In this document: positions 23,380 through 35,778 of the stretch, piece by piece
How positions within the stretch are numbered: position 1 is the stretch's first letter
How the letters are laid out: each line of letters starts with the position of its first letter
NCBI GenBank assembly: GCA_958450365.1
Contig: CAUEEP010000741.1
Span: 4,657,245 to 4,721,244, forward strand
From: Mesorhabditis belari
Lineage: Eukaryota; Nematoda; Chromadorea; Rhabditida; Rhabditidae
Reading direction: 5' to 3'
DNA length: 64,000 nucleotides
Made by a program: the position numbers and the translations under genes
The notes under the pieces: model-generated
Told to the model about the DNA's origin: nothing
The model's database searches: none
Seen by the model: the letters and a program-made list of their open reading frames with translations, nothing else

Positions 23380-26300
23380 TCACCAAACTCTACACCGTTT
23401 TTCATTGACCATTTTCGAGGTCTTAGGACAACTGAAAGCTTCAGCGAATTCTGGGGAATTTCCTAGAACGACGTTGACACGAGCTCTATCCGGACTGTGG
23501 GTATCCTCAAGTGTCTCGGTGAGTAGAGTCTCGTTTCTCCAGTTACCACACCATGACTGAAAGGTTTGGATACGGTTTCAACGGATATCTAGGACAAAGC
23601 TGGCTTACTTAGAGAGTAAATCGAATGAGTTAGACATTGAATTGTAAACAAGAAAAAGGACAAAAAGGCTTTATCCTTGTTCGGGTATGGATACGAGCTC
23701 GAGTCTGTTGCATGAGCAATAACGTACTCAATAATCTGGTTGCATTTAAATTTAAATCGAACTTTCGACTTACAATTATGTTGCTGTCTAAAATTTTAGA
23801 ATTACACGATTTCTAAGATCGTTGCCAAAAACAACTCAAAGTTTAGCTATTAGGTTGAGTACTAAGTCTTTGACCTAAATTCATTTTCTAATTGACTAAG
23901 TCTCAAGCTATCAAATGAAATAGGGTTTTTTTTTCATTAGATAGCCCAATCATTTCTCTTGCAAATGACTTTGAAAATTTCTGAAAAGTTTTGTTTTGAA
24001 GGTTTTTCATTAGCAAGAGGTCGAGCGTTCAAAAACGACAAAACCGTTTGGTATTTGGTAGTTTGAGATAATTAAATAATGAAGTTTGAGTTTGAGATGA
24101 TTAGATTTCATTTAGATTTCATTTAGATAATGAAATGAAGGCCGCAATACTTAGTCTTCAACTTAATATAATAGTAGATCAGTTCTTCTAAACCTAACTC
24201 GAAACTCACAAGATGAGCTACGAAAGCTCAAAAAATGAAGCCAATTAATACCCCTATAGGGTTGCTCTTTAAAACTTACAAATGCATAGCTCATGAAGAA
24301 AATCTGCAACGGTGAGTACTTCCGAAGGGCAATCGGTATATTCTCGGTGTCAATTTTCTTCTCATTGATCAACTTCTGCACCCCTCTCAAAGCTGATCGA
24401 AGCCCTCCATTGTCGGCTATGTTCTCGCCAAGTGTTTTGTACCCATCAATCTAAACTTTCCATTGGCTATTTATCAATTTCAGTTAACGCACATAAATGT
24501 TGAGCGGTTCGATTTTCGTGTGTCCGTATTGTTCCACGAAACATTGCTTCATTTGTTCGTAGTTCGTGAGGGTTTTTGCGTCCCACCAGTTTTTCTTGTT
24601 GCCTAACTCGTCGAATTGTGAGCCTAAAGACAATTGATGAAAAAGCAGCTAGAGTAAAATTTTGGCTAATAGCAAGATTGAAAATTATAGCTTAAATCGA
24701 TAAAAGTTTCAAATCTTTTCTAACCATAGTTATCAAAACCTAACCATAGTTATCAAAACTAACCATAGTTATCAAAACCATGCGTAATCTCATGCCCAAT
24801 TACCACCCCGATTGAACCATAATTTTGTGGTCTCGAGAATTTCGGATCAAAGAAAGGCGGCTGAAGAATCCCGGCAAGTATTGCTGAATCTATGGGATTA
24901 CCGTCGTGCAACAAAACAAACCAATCTGATTCCGACTTGGATCGTAATAGGCATTCACTTGACTGGCCAAAAAGTCGAATGACCATTTAGAATTGGGCAC
25001 AAGAAGGCTCTCATACGCACGTTGTTGACTCCATTTTGTGATCGCGTTGCTGATTCCCTGCATGGTGAGTGGAGCTGGGTAGTCTAGCTGAAATCGGATT
25101 TGCAAACTAAAGATCTAATAATGTTGACCAAAGTCCGTCCTTGCTGCCTAGTCTGGCCGACAAAAGTCCCTAGACCTGTCAGAAGCCAGGCACAAGCATG
25201 AACTTGGATTCTGTCTGGCTCTGGTTCGGTCTGCCGACCTAGAAATAGAAAAGCCATGACAAATTCAGCTAAAACTTTGGTGATAATCGTAACTTTTTGC
25301 GCCCTATCTTATATCTTTTGTCTTTTGTCTTATGACATAAGATTATATTTCTTTGGCTAAAACTCCTCGAATTGTCAATGTATCAAATTGTCCTTAGGCC
25401 TTTTCTGCTTTTGATCCCTCAACTTATTGCTCTCTAAAAAAGCATCAAATGGAAGGCTTTTCTAGGCGTTAAAAGCTACTTTTAGAAGATCAATAAGATT
25501 TTAAAAGATTATTCTAAAAGTTTTATAAGTTCCTGAACTATCTTTGTTTTTTTCTGAGCTACATCTTCGTCACGCAATTCAGGCCGAAACGATGATGGAG
25601 TTATGGTAATCTGGTAAAGAAATGGTAAAAACTGTAAGTAAATCGAAGCATCAGTTGTTTCTAAAAAAACCAAAGAGTAAGCGATATCAACATATTGTAC
25701 TCAACCCAATAACTATCAAGAACACTCACTAATTCATATTTCTCAGCAATCGACGTCGCGTTGAATATTGTTGGATTGTAGCCGATGAACTCCATCATCC
25801 TTTCGGCCTAAATTGAGTGACAAAGATGTAGCTAATGGTTTAGAAGCTTATAAAACTTTTAGAATAAATTTAACACATTTAGGACGAGGTTTTTGATTTT
25901 TGCGTAAACTATTTTCCTTTCAACTCGTCTAAAAACGTTCACAGGCAACCGATTCACTTAAGTTAGGGGTGAAAATGAAGAGAGATCTTCACGGATCACT
26001 TATCTGAAAACAGATTAAAGAAATATTGAGTTTAAAGAAAGTTCGGAATGAGAAAGCATGAGAAATTTTCTGGGTCACCGGTGACCCGGGAATTAATTTG
26101 CTTTGCATTCAAAGGTTCATAACTCACTTCAAAGAAATAGTTTTTCAAACAGTTTCCAGATAAATGGTCCTCAAAGATTTCTCTTCATTTTGACCCCTAA
26201 TTTAAATAAATCGGTTGCCTGCAAACGTTTCTAGACGGGCTGGAAGGGAAATAACTTACACAAAAATCCAAAAACCTCGTCGTGCATGTGTTAAAGCGCA

Positions 26301-27557
26301 GCTTCAAGATCCATAGCCAACCTTTAACCTAGCTGCGGCTTTTGTTTTGTTGTCCATCCAGTCAGTCTCTTCCAAAATCTCAATGAACGAGTTTCTGATG
26401 TTTTTCACCATCATCGAAACTTCATCGACGCTTTTTTGAGAGAAATACCTAAATTTCTTATTGATGCACTGAGTTCTTATTGAGTTTAAAAACCGTTCAA
26501 TGTAAAGAGCTCCAGCTACATCGGAAAAAACTTCGACCGAAGCATTGATACAATCTTCTTCAGTACTGTCTTTCGTTTTTACTCCGTAGATTCTTTGATT
26601 TAGTTTCTAAACATGATAAAGTCATCTAAATTATTGTACTCTTAATATTGTCAAGTCAAAAATCGGCCAAGTTCTGTCAAGTTAAAGTTCCAAGTGAAAG
26701 TATTCAGCAGCTGAATGCCTCTATTACTGTAGCGAGAGAAAATTTGACATTTTATAGTAATTTTACGGTTTTTTCACGATTCTACCCACATTGTAAGCAT
26801 CGAGAAAACGATCATCCAAATAGGGAAGCAGTGAGAAAATGATCTAGACTCAAATTCGTAAACAGCTCAAAGATCTCTTACCTTTCCTTCCAAAAAATCA
26901 GCTAACGTCTGATTTTGAACACTGAGCACAAATTCGTTGACCATTTTTATCCCATCAACATTTCGCAAACGAATATTCATTTTTGACAATGACAGCTTTT
27001 CTTGAACAGATTTCGGAAGAATAGCTTCAAAATAACGAGTGAAATTGACCTAAAAAGGATTTGGTTCAACAAAATTTAATATCTGAAAAGTATTGACTCA
27101 CCGCAGTGATCAAATCCGAGACCTCAGGCAGTTTGACTGAAATATCCGTTGTGTTGTCTTCGAGAAACAATGAGTCAATCTAAAATGTAAATTTGGTCTA
27201 ACAAACAAAGCATAACTACCAAAGCTACAAAAGGCTCAAACCTCGGCCATTCTTCGATCGATCGCAAAATAATTTCGGAGCTTTCGTTCACTTTCCTTAA
27301 TGGTTCCATCAAAGAATTCCCTTTTCACATCATCTTTGCTCAAGAAACCATAAATTTCTCTGATGAATGTATAACCTTCAGTGAGTTGGCTCTGAAAGCT
27401 TTATGTATCAAAAATGAAAATAAGAAAAGTGTAACCGCGTTACGGTTCCAAATATCCAAATTCTAGGTTGAAATCTTAAACTCCTAAATCTTTTAACACC
27501 GAAAATCTAATTCTAAATGAAATCCTTAATTGCCAGAGGAGGAACAACGAGAGGAGG

Positions 27558-27598
<41 letters not shown>

Positions 27599-30500
27599 AA
27601 CGCTTGGTGGTTGGGTTGGATTGATTCGCGTTTATAGAGAAAAGATGTTTAGATTTTTAATAAGTTTATCGGTGATATGAAAGATAGGGGACTAACAAAG
27701 TGGAACGACCGGGAAAAGTACAGAAACTCTAAAACTTTAACAATTTTAAAAGAAACAGGAAAAGAGGGGTGGAAACAATAAAAGAATGAAGGAAATTTTA
27801 ACAATAAACAAAATTTTATAACGGAAAAGAGAAAGGGGAACATACACGAGCAAACGATAACGAATTAAGACACGGCGAAGCGCCAAACCGGGCAACTATT
27901 CTTTAAAAGAATGAATTTTGAAGGAATGAGGAAAAGGGAGACGCAGTTTCGAGTACGATAGTTTAGGTGTGTTTTAGAATTTAGGGTTGGAAAGTTTTCA
28001 ACCCTTACTCGAACTGAGGTTTTACTAAAGTTCTATTGTGAACTATCGTTTTAAAGAATTTTTCTAAGTCTTGACGGACTAGTTTGACTGAAAAGTAGCT
28101 TTACTTGACAAAATTTGCAAAACAAAGTCAACGCACCTTAAACTAATTCCGAGAAGTGCTATTTACGAACCAAATTCGGCAATTTTTCAACCATTTACCC
28201 TATTTTCTCTAATAGTAGTGCACCCTGAGCGTCGCCTAAATGGCTCGAAATCTCAAAAACCGCTTATCAGAACCTATCGATGTGGGGTCGGAAAATGTGG
28301 CTGACGATGAGATCTAGTGGGGGATTTGAGTGTTGAGCTTCTGCAAAAGCTTGGAAACCGTAAAATCGTCACTAACTCGGCTCGGCGCGGTGCACTACTA
28401 TTAGAGAAAATACGGTATACATTTTGATGTAAGATAAAGCTTACACCTTATAATTCGGATCCGTGTAGTATTGAATCTCGATCATCGGTTTCTCTGGGCT
28501 GATCTGAACTTTAGTCTAACAAGTACATGTGCTCTCAATTACCGTAATTGTGTTTATAGTCGAGTTGTAGACGTCCGGCTCAACAGTAACTGTGAAAAAA
28601 ACTTGTTCCGGTTGAACAAAGATCAGCCAATCGGTTAAATAGGGTAAAGTTGCTGCTTGAATTTTTCTGTAAAGAATTCTTCACGAAATGGAATTGAGTA
28701 GAATTCAATGATTGAATTGAGCTATTCAGCTAAGGTAACAAATTGGTGAAACAAATCACAAAAAGCGTTAGGATTTGGTTTTAGAAACGTGAATGTATCT
28801 TTGTACAACAATAAGAAAGCCATTTTTAATTGGCAATTGATGACACAAAGGGATATTAAGCTATTGTTTAACACTTGCTTACCGTAACTTAACTTACCTA
28901 CGATTAACTTACCGTAATTTCGAAAATAGAGGCTCTGATCGAAGCTTGTTCCTCTCTTCTTTATCAATGCATTTTTCATAAAATCATGCATCAATTTTCG
29001 TTCCCGAGAAACTTGAAACAGTTCTGGTTTGATGAAAAGATCTAAAGTGATTCGATTGACCACCTCAGCCAGTTTAAAGTCCCTTGTTGGAGTATAAAAG
29101 TTGTAGACAGATTTAGGCTTTCTAATTACTACTTTAAAACAAGTCTCACAACAGAACAGTTGTCAATTTTATACGGGTGACCCGAAATAACCCGTCCTTT
29201 TTTTCTAGACTCATATTTCTGCTATTTGTAGACGAAAACGATTAATTTCTTTTTTAAAATGAAAATTTACATTGTTTTCTGTATATGTTCAAGATTTTAT
29301 GATCATAGCATCAATAGAGAATTTTTTATGAACGTTTAAAAATGGTTGATCAACAAAATAAAGTTTCAAATTTGGATTTTTTGAAAAAACCCTACAAAAT
29401 AATGTTTTTCTTTGCAGTTTTTTTTCTAAGAGCAAAGTTTTTGTTATGTTTAAGTAGATTTAGTTCAAAAAAATATCAAATGCGTTAATATTTTCTATAA
29501 AATCATCGATAAAAGAACCCTAAATTTGAGTTCAGGCTCGTTTTGAGATTTTTTGACCAGCTATTTTTGGGTATTCATAAAAAATTATCTATCAATGCTA
29601 TGGTCATAAAATTTTGAACATATACAGAAAACAATATAAATTTTCATTTAAAAAAGAAATGAATCATTTTCGTTTATAAATAACAGAGATATGAGGCTAG
29701 AACGGACTATTAGGATGGGTTATTTTTCGTCAATCTGTACTGGTTTTCTTTTGTACTCTACTCTTTTATTATTTTGCAAATTACTGTTCAAAGGTTGTTT
29801 AATGCTTGATTATTTGATTAAACTCAGTGAATTTCTAGTCAGTGTAACCAAAAATTCAATTCTCACCATAATATCTTTGTAGCACAGTGGCGCCCAGATG
29901 TTCTGTGGTCGATGTCATGAAGAGAGTCTCATCAATTGGATGCTTCTTTTTCCAACCGGAACAGACGAATTTGTAGAAATCATCGCATGGATCAAGAGTT
30001 GAATCAATCGAATCCTCCAAACGAGAATGTGAGTCTCGTTGGGACAAATCCGGTCCAAGAGTGGTTAAATCTAGATTAAATCTAGAGTAAAGCTTTGAAG
30101 TTTTTGAATTTAGACATCAATAAGAGGAAAAGCTTTGTCTTGCTTTGTCTAAATGTCTAAATTGTCTTTTGTCTTTTGTCTAAATGTCTAAATTGTCTAA
30201 ATTCGAATTCTTATTTCTTATAGTTTATCAAAATTAACTTTAAATGACATAAAATTTAGTTTTAAATGAAAGAAATGTTGAGCTTTTTGAAAGGAAGTTT
30301 GAAAGGAAACGGTTTGAAATGAAAAAAAGAACCAAATCTTTCTACATTGGACATCTTATTTTAAATTATTTTATTTCATTTTCATTTTAAATTCTATATT
30401 CTATTTGATATTCTATTTTATATTCTATTTTAAATTCAAATTTTATAATAAAATATTATACTAAAGAAGTTTCTAAAGAAGTTTCATTATTTCCCAAGCA

Positions 30501-31292
30501 ATCAACGGTAAAAGAACGCAAAAGACTGCGAAAAGACAGCCGTTCTCTGTGCACCCCCATAATCGCGCGCTTTTTGGCACACGCCCGAAGAGGGGGTCAT
30601 AAAAAGGGGCGACTCGGCCAACTTTCTGTCGGTGCTCTGTTTGTTAGTCTAAATTCGATCGCGCATTATGTAGCTCGCAGTATCTTTAGACGACCGGCAC
30701 CTCCCGATGCCTCTTCTCGTGAAGAGCTGCCCGGTAGAAGGAGCCAATCGAAAAGTTGAGCCACAAAAGGCACTCTCTAAATTCCCCAGCACCGGCAATG
30801 AAGAGTCCAAGGGGACCAATTTTTGCTATATTTGTGAGAAGTCGAAATTTTAGGAGGGAATTTTGAGTAAAGTTAAATATTTTGCGAAAGAAAAAGGCGC
30901 AATTTTAGAATATTTAGAACATTAAGCTGAAAAATTTAAAATAATCACTAAAAGTACAATGTCGGCCAGTGAGTACCATTAGTTCAATTTTGAGACAAAA
31001 ACAGTTCAAACTGTACTTGTTTTCTCAGTTTTCTTATTGTTAGACGAGTAGTCAATGCTTTTCGCCGAGAAAACAATATTTGAAAGCACTTCCGTTCCAT
31101 TAATCACGAATTTCTTCGGAATTGAGATCGTCAAATTTTCGGCCAAAAGACGAGCACCCGGATCAAGTTTTAACAGTTCACCGAGTTTTATTCTAAATTC
31201 ATTTTGCATTGATTTAAAAAAACTTCTTACGAATCAGTGTCTTCAGCGGAATTGACGCAAAATTTCACGATCAATAAGAGGAAAAGCCTCAT
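23380..31292 (-). CDS. Secreted neprilysin-like M13 zinc metallopeptidase
   Basis: Proposed exons from the 5' end: 31231-31292 (signal peptide [15 protein letters not shown]), 31017-31192, 29867-30070 ([12 protein letters not shown]), 28913-29082 (uncertain), 28543-28666, 28447-28515, 27242-27391, 27102-27179, 26882-27049, 26494-26606, 26322-26448, 25730-25807, 24922-25087 ([12 protein letters not shown]), 24764-24883 ([18 protein letters not shown]), 24493-24623, 24280-24450 (GENIADNGG), 23380-23556 (ends CRVW). The HEXXH zinc site, the downstream Glu ligand in GENIAD, the substrate-binding NAYY and the terminal CRVW are all intact, so the catalytic half should be active on peptides. Unlike mammalian neprilysin it starts with a cleavable signal instead of a membrane anchor. 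Phases agree except around exon 28913-29082, where neither border fits its neighbour. Introns host two foldback elements and one MITE. Confidence 0.88.
24719..24780 (-). repeat. Triplicated 5' splice site
   Basis: The end of the HEITH exon plus its donor (TTTTGATAACTATG|GTTAG) is present three times in tandem with a 19-20 bp period. The copy next to the exon (donor at 24763) keeps the frame into the next exon. Confidence 0.85.
25868..26300. mobile_element. Foldback element in peptidase intron
   Basis: Arms of about 140 bp: TTAACACATTTAGGACGAGG...GGCAACCGATT...GTGAAAATGAAGAGA at the left is repeated inverted at the right (TCTCTTCATTTT...AATCGGTTGCC...CCTCGTCGTGCATGTGTTAA). No coding capacity. 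Confidence 0.8.
27547..27600. repeat. (CAA)n microsatellite
   Basis: About 17 triplets ACA/CAA with GAGGAGGAACAAC preceding, in a peptidase intron. Confidence 0.95.
28200..28416. mobile_element. MITE family CTAATAGTAGTGCACC, copy 1
   Basis: About 217 bp, bounded by inverted TATTTTCTCTAATAGTAGTG ends. Interior contains CGCTTATCAGAACCTATCGA and GGGGGATTTGAGTGTTGAGC, shared with the copies at 44046, 44351 and 58441. Lies in a peptidase intron. Confidence 0.9.
28868..28915 (-). repeat. Tandem GTAAG donors
   Basis: On the minus strand three GTAAG motifs follow the uncertain peptidase exon at about 15 bp spacing (TACGGTAAGTTAATCGTAG, GTAAGTTAAGTTACG, GTAAGC). Confidence 0.7.
29205..29705. mobile_element. 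Foldback element in peptidase intron
   Basis: About 110 bp arms: CTAGACTCATATTTCTGCTA...GAAAACGATTAATTTC...CATTGTTTTCTGTATATG at the left and its inverse at 29585-29700. About 290 bp of AT-rich spacer, no coding capacity. Confidence 0.85.
30540..30780 (+). promoter_or_regulatory. GC-rich island, possible promoter
   Basis: A sudden GC-rich block in AT-rich sequence with TCATAAAAAGGGGCGACTCG, a TATA-like motif, inside the second intron of the peptidase. No open frame with family support and no recognised RNA. It could be an alternative or opposite-strand promoter. Weak call. Confidence 0.25.
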
Positions 31293-31849
31293 TCAGACGA
31301 ATAAACACTGATGATCGCGTTTTGTAATTCGACTCTCACTCCCGAAAAAGTGAACCCGTTGAACAAAGTGGGCGATTTGACAGAATTTTTGGTGATTCAA
31401 GTTTTTTTTTGTGCGCAAATCTCGAGCGATTTGGATGAACAGTCGACGAAAAAAAAAGAATGGGGCGGATCCGCGCCTAAATCGCTTACCGGTTTCGGCC
31501 ACGCTTCGCTCGTTTTTTTTTGAGTCATCTGACAGTGTCGAGATTTGTTCTGAGAATGACATGAGAATAAAAAAATGTGTACTTGTTTGTGAAATTGAAA
31601 ACTTTATTGAAAAGTAAATGATAGCCAATAGAATTTGAAACAATTTGGTTCAAAAAATGCAAACAAAAACGGAAATGACAACTACATTGCTCCAACTAAT
31701 ATAGCCATTTTTTAATTTTTACTTGTTTTTTCGTTTTTTATTCATTTTTATTCAAAGGTATTATCCTTCAGCCTAGCCACAACTCACGTATTGCATCTGG
31801 ATTAAATATTCTGCATCATTTAAATCATTTGGATCAATTGGACCATTTA

Positions 31850-33130
31850 TTAGGTTGGCAAGTTATAAACGATCGTTTTTTGGTAATGTGTTTTCTGAAA
31901 AAACGGTTTTAGCCAATCAAAAAACGGTTTGCTTGATTCAAAAGCCCTATCCTTAAACTACAAAATGGCTTTTTTAAATTTTTGAAAAAAATCTTTTATT
32001 TTAGAACTTTTTCAGGCATTTTAATGTAAGAGTCGAAAATTCGGGTTTCTAGCATTCATGAGCTAATATATTTTTGAGTGATTGCATACTTTTTAAAATA
32101 AAACGCTTCATCGATTACATAGTTTCCCAAAATTTCAGAACAATCCAATCTTCGGAAGGTTGATTTTCAAAATAGGCTCAAAATGCACTTTTGTGCTAAT
32201 TTAATCCATTTTCGTCTGAATTTAAGCAAAATTTAAAAAAAAAAAAGATTAAAAGAAAGAGAACGGTCCGATCGATTGGATTGTTCTGAAATGTTGGGAA
32301 ATTATGTAATCGATGAAGCGTTTTATTTTTTAAAGTTTTGAGTGATTGCATAATCACTCAAAAATATATTAGTTCAAACATGGTGTTTGTAGCAATGTGC
32401 AGCGTGGACTCAACTCCACCTACCAGTGCGCGTGTGAAAAGGGATGGTCGGGAAGCATTTGCTCTGTTGGTGGGTATTCCAGAGTTGACAAAAGAGTTAA
32501 AGCCAAGCCAAAGCCAAGCCAAAGCCAAGCCAAAGCCAAGCCAAAGCCAAGCCAAAGCCAAGCCAAAGCCAAGCCAAAGCCAAGCCAAAGCCAAGCCAAA
32601 GCCAAGCCAAAGCCAAGCCAAAGCCAAGCCAAAGCCAAGCCAAAGCCAAGCCAAAGCCAAGCCAAAGCCAAGCCAAAGCCAAGCCAAAGCCAAGCCAAAG
32701 CCAAGCCAAAGCCAAGCCAAAGCCAAGATCTTAGACCAATGGTGGTGTTGAAGTTTCAGGCGAAAGCAAATTGAAAGCCAGCCTTGACTTTTGGCTTTTT
32801 GTTTGGATTGTTCTGAAATTTTGGGAAGCTATGTAATCGATGAAGCGTTCTATTTTAAAAAGTATGCAATCACTCAAAAATATACTAGCCAATGAATGCT
32901 AGAAACCAGGATTTTCAACTCTTACATTAAAATGCCTGAAAAAGTTAAAATAAAATATAAAACATCAAATAAAACATCAAAAATTCAAAAAAGTCATTTT
33001 GTAGATTAAGGATAGGGCTTTTGAATCAAGCAAATAGTTTTTTGATTGGATATTAATCATTAATCAAGCAAACCGTTTTTTCAGAAAACACATTACCAAA
33101 AAACGATCGTTTATAACTTGCCAACCTAAT
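31850..33130. mobile_element. 1.28 kb foldback transposon with 11 bp satellite
   Basis: The ends TTAGGTTGGCAAGTTATAAA and ACGATCGTTTTTTGGTAATG are repeated inverted at 33060-33128, and the arms continue for at least 120 bp (CAAAAGCCCTATCCTTAA). A second, nested inverted repeat (ATGTAATCGATGAAGCG) occurs three times inside. TA-type target dinucleotides are plausible at both ends. No transposase is encoded, and the ends resemble mariner-type TIRs. Confidence 0.85.
32500..32728. repeat. AAAGCCAAGCC 11 bp satellite
   Basis: About 21 nearly perfect copies of an 11 bp unit. Because 11 is not a multiple of 3 and the unit makes no stop, the array is open in all three plus frames as the same Lys/Pro/Ser/Gln/Ala periodic peptide, and on the minus strand as a Leu/Ala/Trp/Gly one. 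Repeat artefact, not evidence of a gene. Confidence 0.95.
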
Positions 33131-34310
33131 AATAGAGCCATTTTTTTATTTTTAGTTGTTTTTTCGTTTTTTATTCATTTATAATTCAATTAACTTTACT
33201 TTATTAACTTATTTTAAAGTAATGACAAGAGGTAAAAAGCTCTCGGACTTCGAGAAACTTCGAGAAAGGACAGATCGAAGCATATAAACAGCAAAGAGTA
33301 ATCGGGAAATTGCTCGACTTCTGGATTGACTTTTGCAGAAAAAGCGTCACAACGGTTAGCAACTTTGAAATCAAAAATGTACGCAAAAGTTTAGTACAAA
33401 GATTTTCTATTAGTCAAAGCTGAATTTCATGGATTTCTCTTAAAGTCTCTTAGTTTTAAAACTGCTTTAAAATTGTTGAAGCAGTGTAGTTGAAGGTTGA
33501 CAAAAACTGTTCGCAAAGCTATTATTGCTTACAGTAGGCGGAAATCCAAAGAAAGGGTACAAGTGTTTTCAGAATTTTTATGGGTAAAAATTGGCTATCA
33601 TTGGCCATTATCATTGGCTATCATTGGCTATTATCATTGGCTTTAAGCTAGTAATGTTTAACATCCTTTGAATGCTAAACATTACTAATTTCAGAACATT
33701 TTCTCCATTCAATTTGTTTTCTTTTTATATATTTTTGTCATTGACATTCAACATTGACCATTTGACCAAGTTGAATCGAGACAATCGGGTAGTATTTTGA
33801 GTGAGTGGACAGTCAAGTGTTGGACAAATAAATGTCAAAAAAAATGTCAAAAAAACAGATCGGGTCAAAAACAGATCGGTTGTAAATTTTGCGATTTGAA
33901 AGTGTCAGTCTTATTGTTAGACTAGTGCATAGATGACTCAACAAGATACATAAAACTTAAAAAGAAAGACAAACTAAAAATTTATTAGAAATGTTTTAAG
34001 TTTTATAAGTTTTAACTTCCGAATCAAAATGCCGTGAAATCTTCGGAATCTACTGAATTCCAGTAGATCAAAATGCCGTGGAATCTACTGGAATCTACTG
34101 GATAAAGAAAGACAATGTGTCTCCAGTTTTCAATGCTCTCGACGGAAACATTCTTCATGCGGCTTCCCTGTCAACTTCAGCTACAAATAAAGATCAAGCT
34201 GATAAGTCGGATGAGGGTAAGCAATTTGAAGATTTGTCCAATTGTATGTGTCCAACAGACCACCCAAGCTTTGTCGAATTGTCCAATTTTAGTTGGAGAA
34301 TTTGGTTTGA
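33131..34310. other. Intergenic, nothing firmly recognised
   Basis: AT-rich. A plus-strand open stretch near 34100-34212 ends in a GTAAG donor-like site (FNALDGNILHAASLS) but no adjoining exon or family was found. Confidence 0.35.
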
Positions 34311-34314
34311 ACTA

Positions 34315-35010
34315 TCAGGTTGGCCGGAAAGTCTTTTCTGCTTTTTTAAAAGCTTACTTTTGAAATGAATCGATCTATGGTTTATTTTATCAAAAAATCC
34401 TATTATTTCATTTCAAAAAGACGGATAAGACTTTCCAGCAATATCGAAATTTGGCCTATTGATAAGTGTGTTTCCTTTTTAGCATTAAACTTGTACAGAA
34501 AGAGCTCTAAACCTAGTGACTGGCCCCCATAAATATCAGGTTGTCCGGAAAGTCTTGTTCGCTTTAAAGCTTACTTTTTAAAATAAATAATAAACCAATC
34601 GATCTATGATTTGTTTTATCAGAAAGTTCAATTATTTATTTGCAAATTCCCTTAGAAGAAATTCTGAAAAGATCGCGTTATTTCATAAATTCAAATTCAA
34701 ATTTGAAATTGAATTCACTTTTAACTTACATCAATCATGTAGTTGTCCCAGGCAGCTTTAACAAGAAAAGCGTCGCCTAAAATTGTTAAATCAAAGAGTA
34801 TCAAGTACTGATATTGGCCGGAAAGTCTTGTCCACTCTGTCCGTCTTGTCAGATTGGCCAGAAAGTCCTGTCCGCTTGTTTAAAGCTAACTTTTTGAAAT
34901 GAGAAATGAACCAATCGATCTATGATTTGTTTTATCAGAAAGTTCAATTATTTATTTGCAAATTCCCTTAGAAGAAATTCTGAAAAGATCGCGTTAGTTT
35001 GTTTTTTTTA
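34315..35010. mobile_element. Cluster of mariner-type end fragments
   Basis: At least three copies of a segment starting GGTTG(G/T)CCGGAAAGTCTTG and continuing AATCGATCTATGATTTGTTT and GAAGAAATTCTGAAAAGATC (about 34318, 34540, 34852). They look like truncated ends of the same mariner/MITE family. Confidence 0.7.
34730..34776 (-). CDS. Possible isolated exon, unknown gene
   Basis: A minus-strand segment between TTTAG and GTAAGT reads DAFLVKAAWDNYMID without stops. Another stop-free minus stretch lies at about 35530-35690. I could not join them into a model or recognise a family. Confidence 0.25.
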
Positions 35011-35213
35011 AAGATGTGAAGTCGAGCAGTTAAAAACGATGAAACTCAGCACTTTTTGTCGCAGAAATCTTTTTTTTGTTTCAAAAGATAAAAGATAGAG
35101 AATGAAAAGTTAAGCAGATAGACAAATTTTCATAAAACTTCACTAAGCCATTTTCATTCTATGTTCATTGTAAAGATTTTTGAGAAAAACAAGAATTCCT
35201 GTCGAGATTTGAC

Positions 35214-35285
35214 TCAAATTGACTCAAATTGATTCAAATTTGACTCAAATTTGACTCAAATTGACTCAAATTTGACTCAAATTTG
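35214..35285. repeat. GACTCAAATTT repeat
   Basis: Six to seven tandem GACTCAAATT(T) units. Confidence 0.85.
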
Positions 35286-35778
35286 CCTAAAAATGAGCTA
35301 AATGAAATGGTTAATCATTCTTATTTAAAGAAAATCACACGTTGATCGGTTAATTATTCAAATCATTATTCATTTATTCATTCATTTATACGAAAATTCA
35401 TTTATACTTTCCAGCCAAACCAATATCTATAATAGCTATTGGATCTACAAGTAGAAGTCATAATTGACAAACTGTATTGTATTGTATTGCATATTGTAGT
35501 ATTGGATTGTATTGTAAATTGCAAATTTTGACAAACTCTCCTTTCAGCGTTGAACCATGTAACACTGACTCCTGAAAGTTTTTCACCTTCTCCCAATTCA
35601 CAACAATTTTCTGAAAGGTGAAAGCAGTTATCAGAGCTTTCGGTTTCGCTGATAAATTTACGAGTGCCACTGGCCACGCTGGATATAAAGCGAATTCCTG
35701 AAGTTCTTATCAAAATTTAGAAGTATTTTTATTTGACCACATGTACAGAAATTATTTTTGAACTTTTTTAGAGGTCAC

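Noticed and set aside
32338..32774. Long Lys/Pro/Ser/Gln/Ala open frames and opposite-strand Leu/Ala/Trp frames
   Set aside because: They are produced by the 11 bp satellite, which lacks stops in any frame. No start context or splice support, and it lies inside a foldback element.
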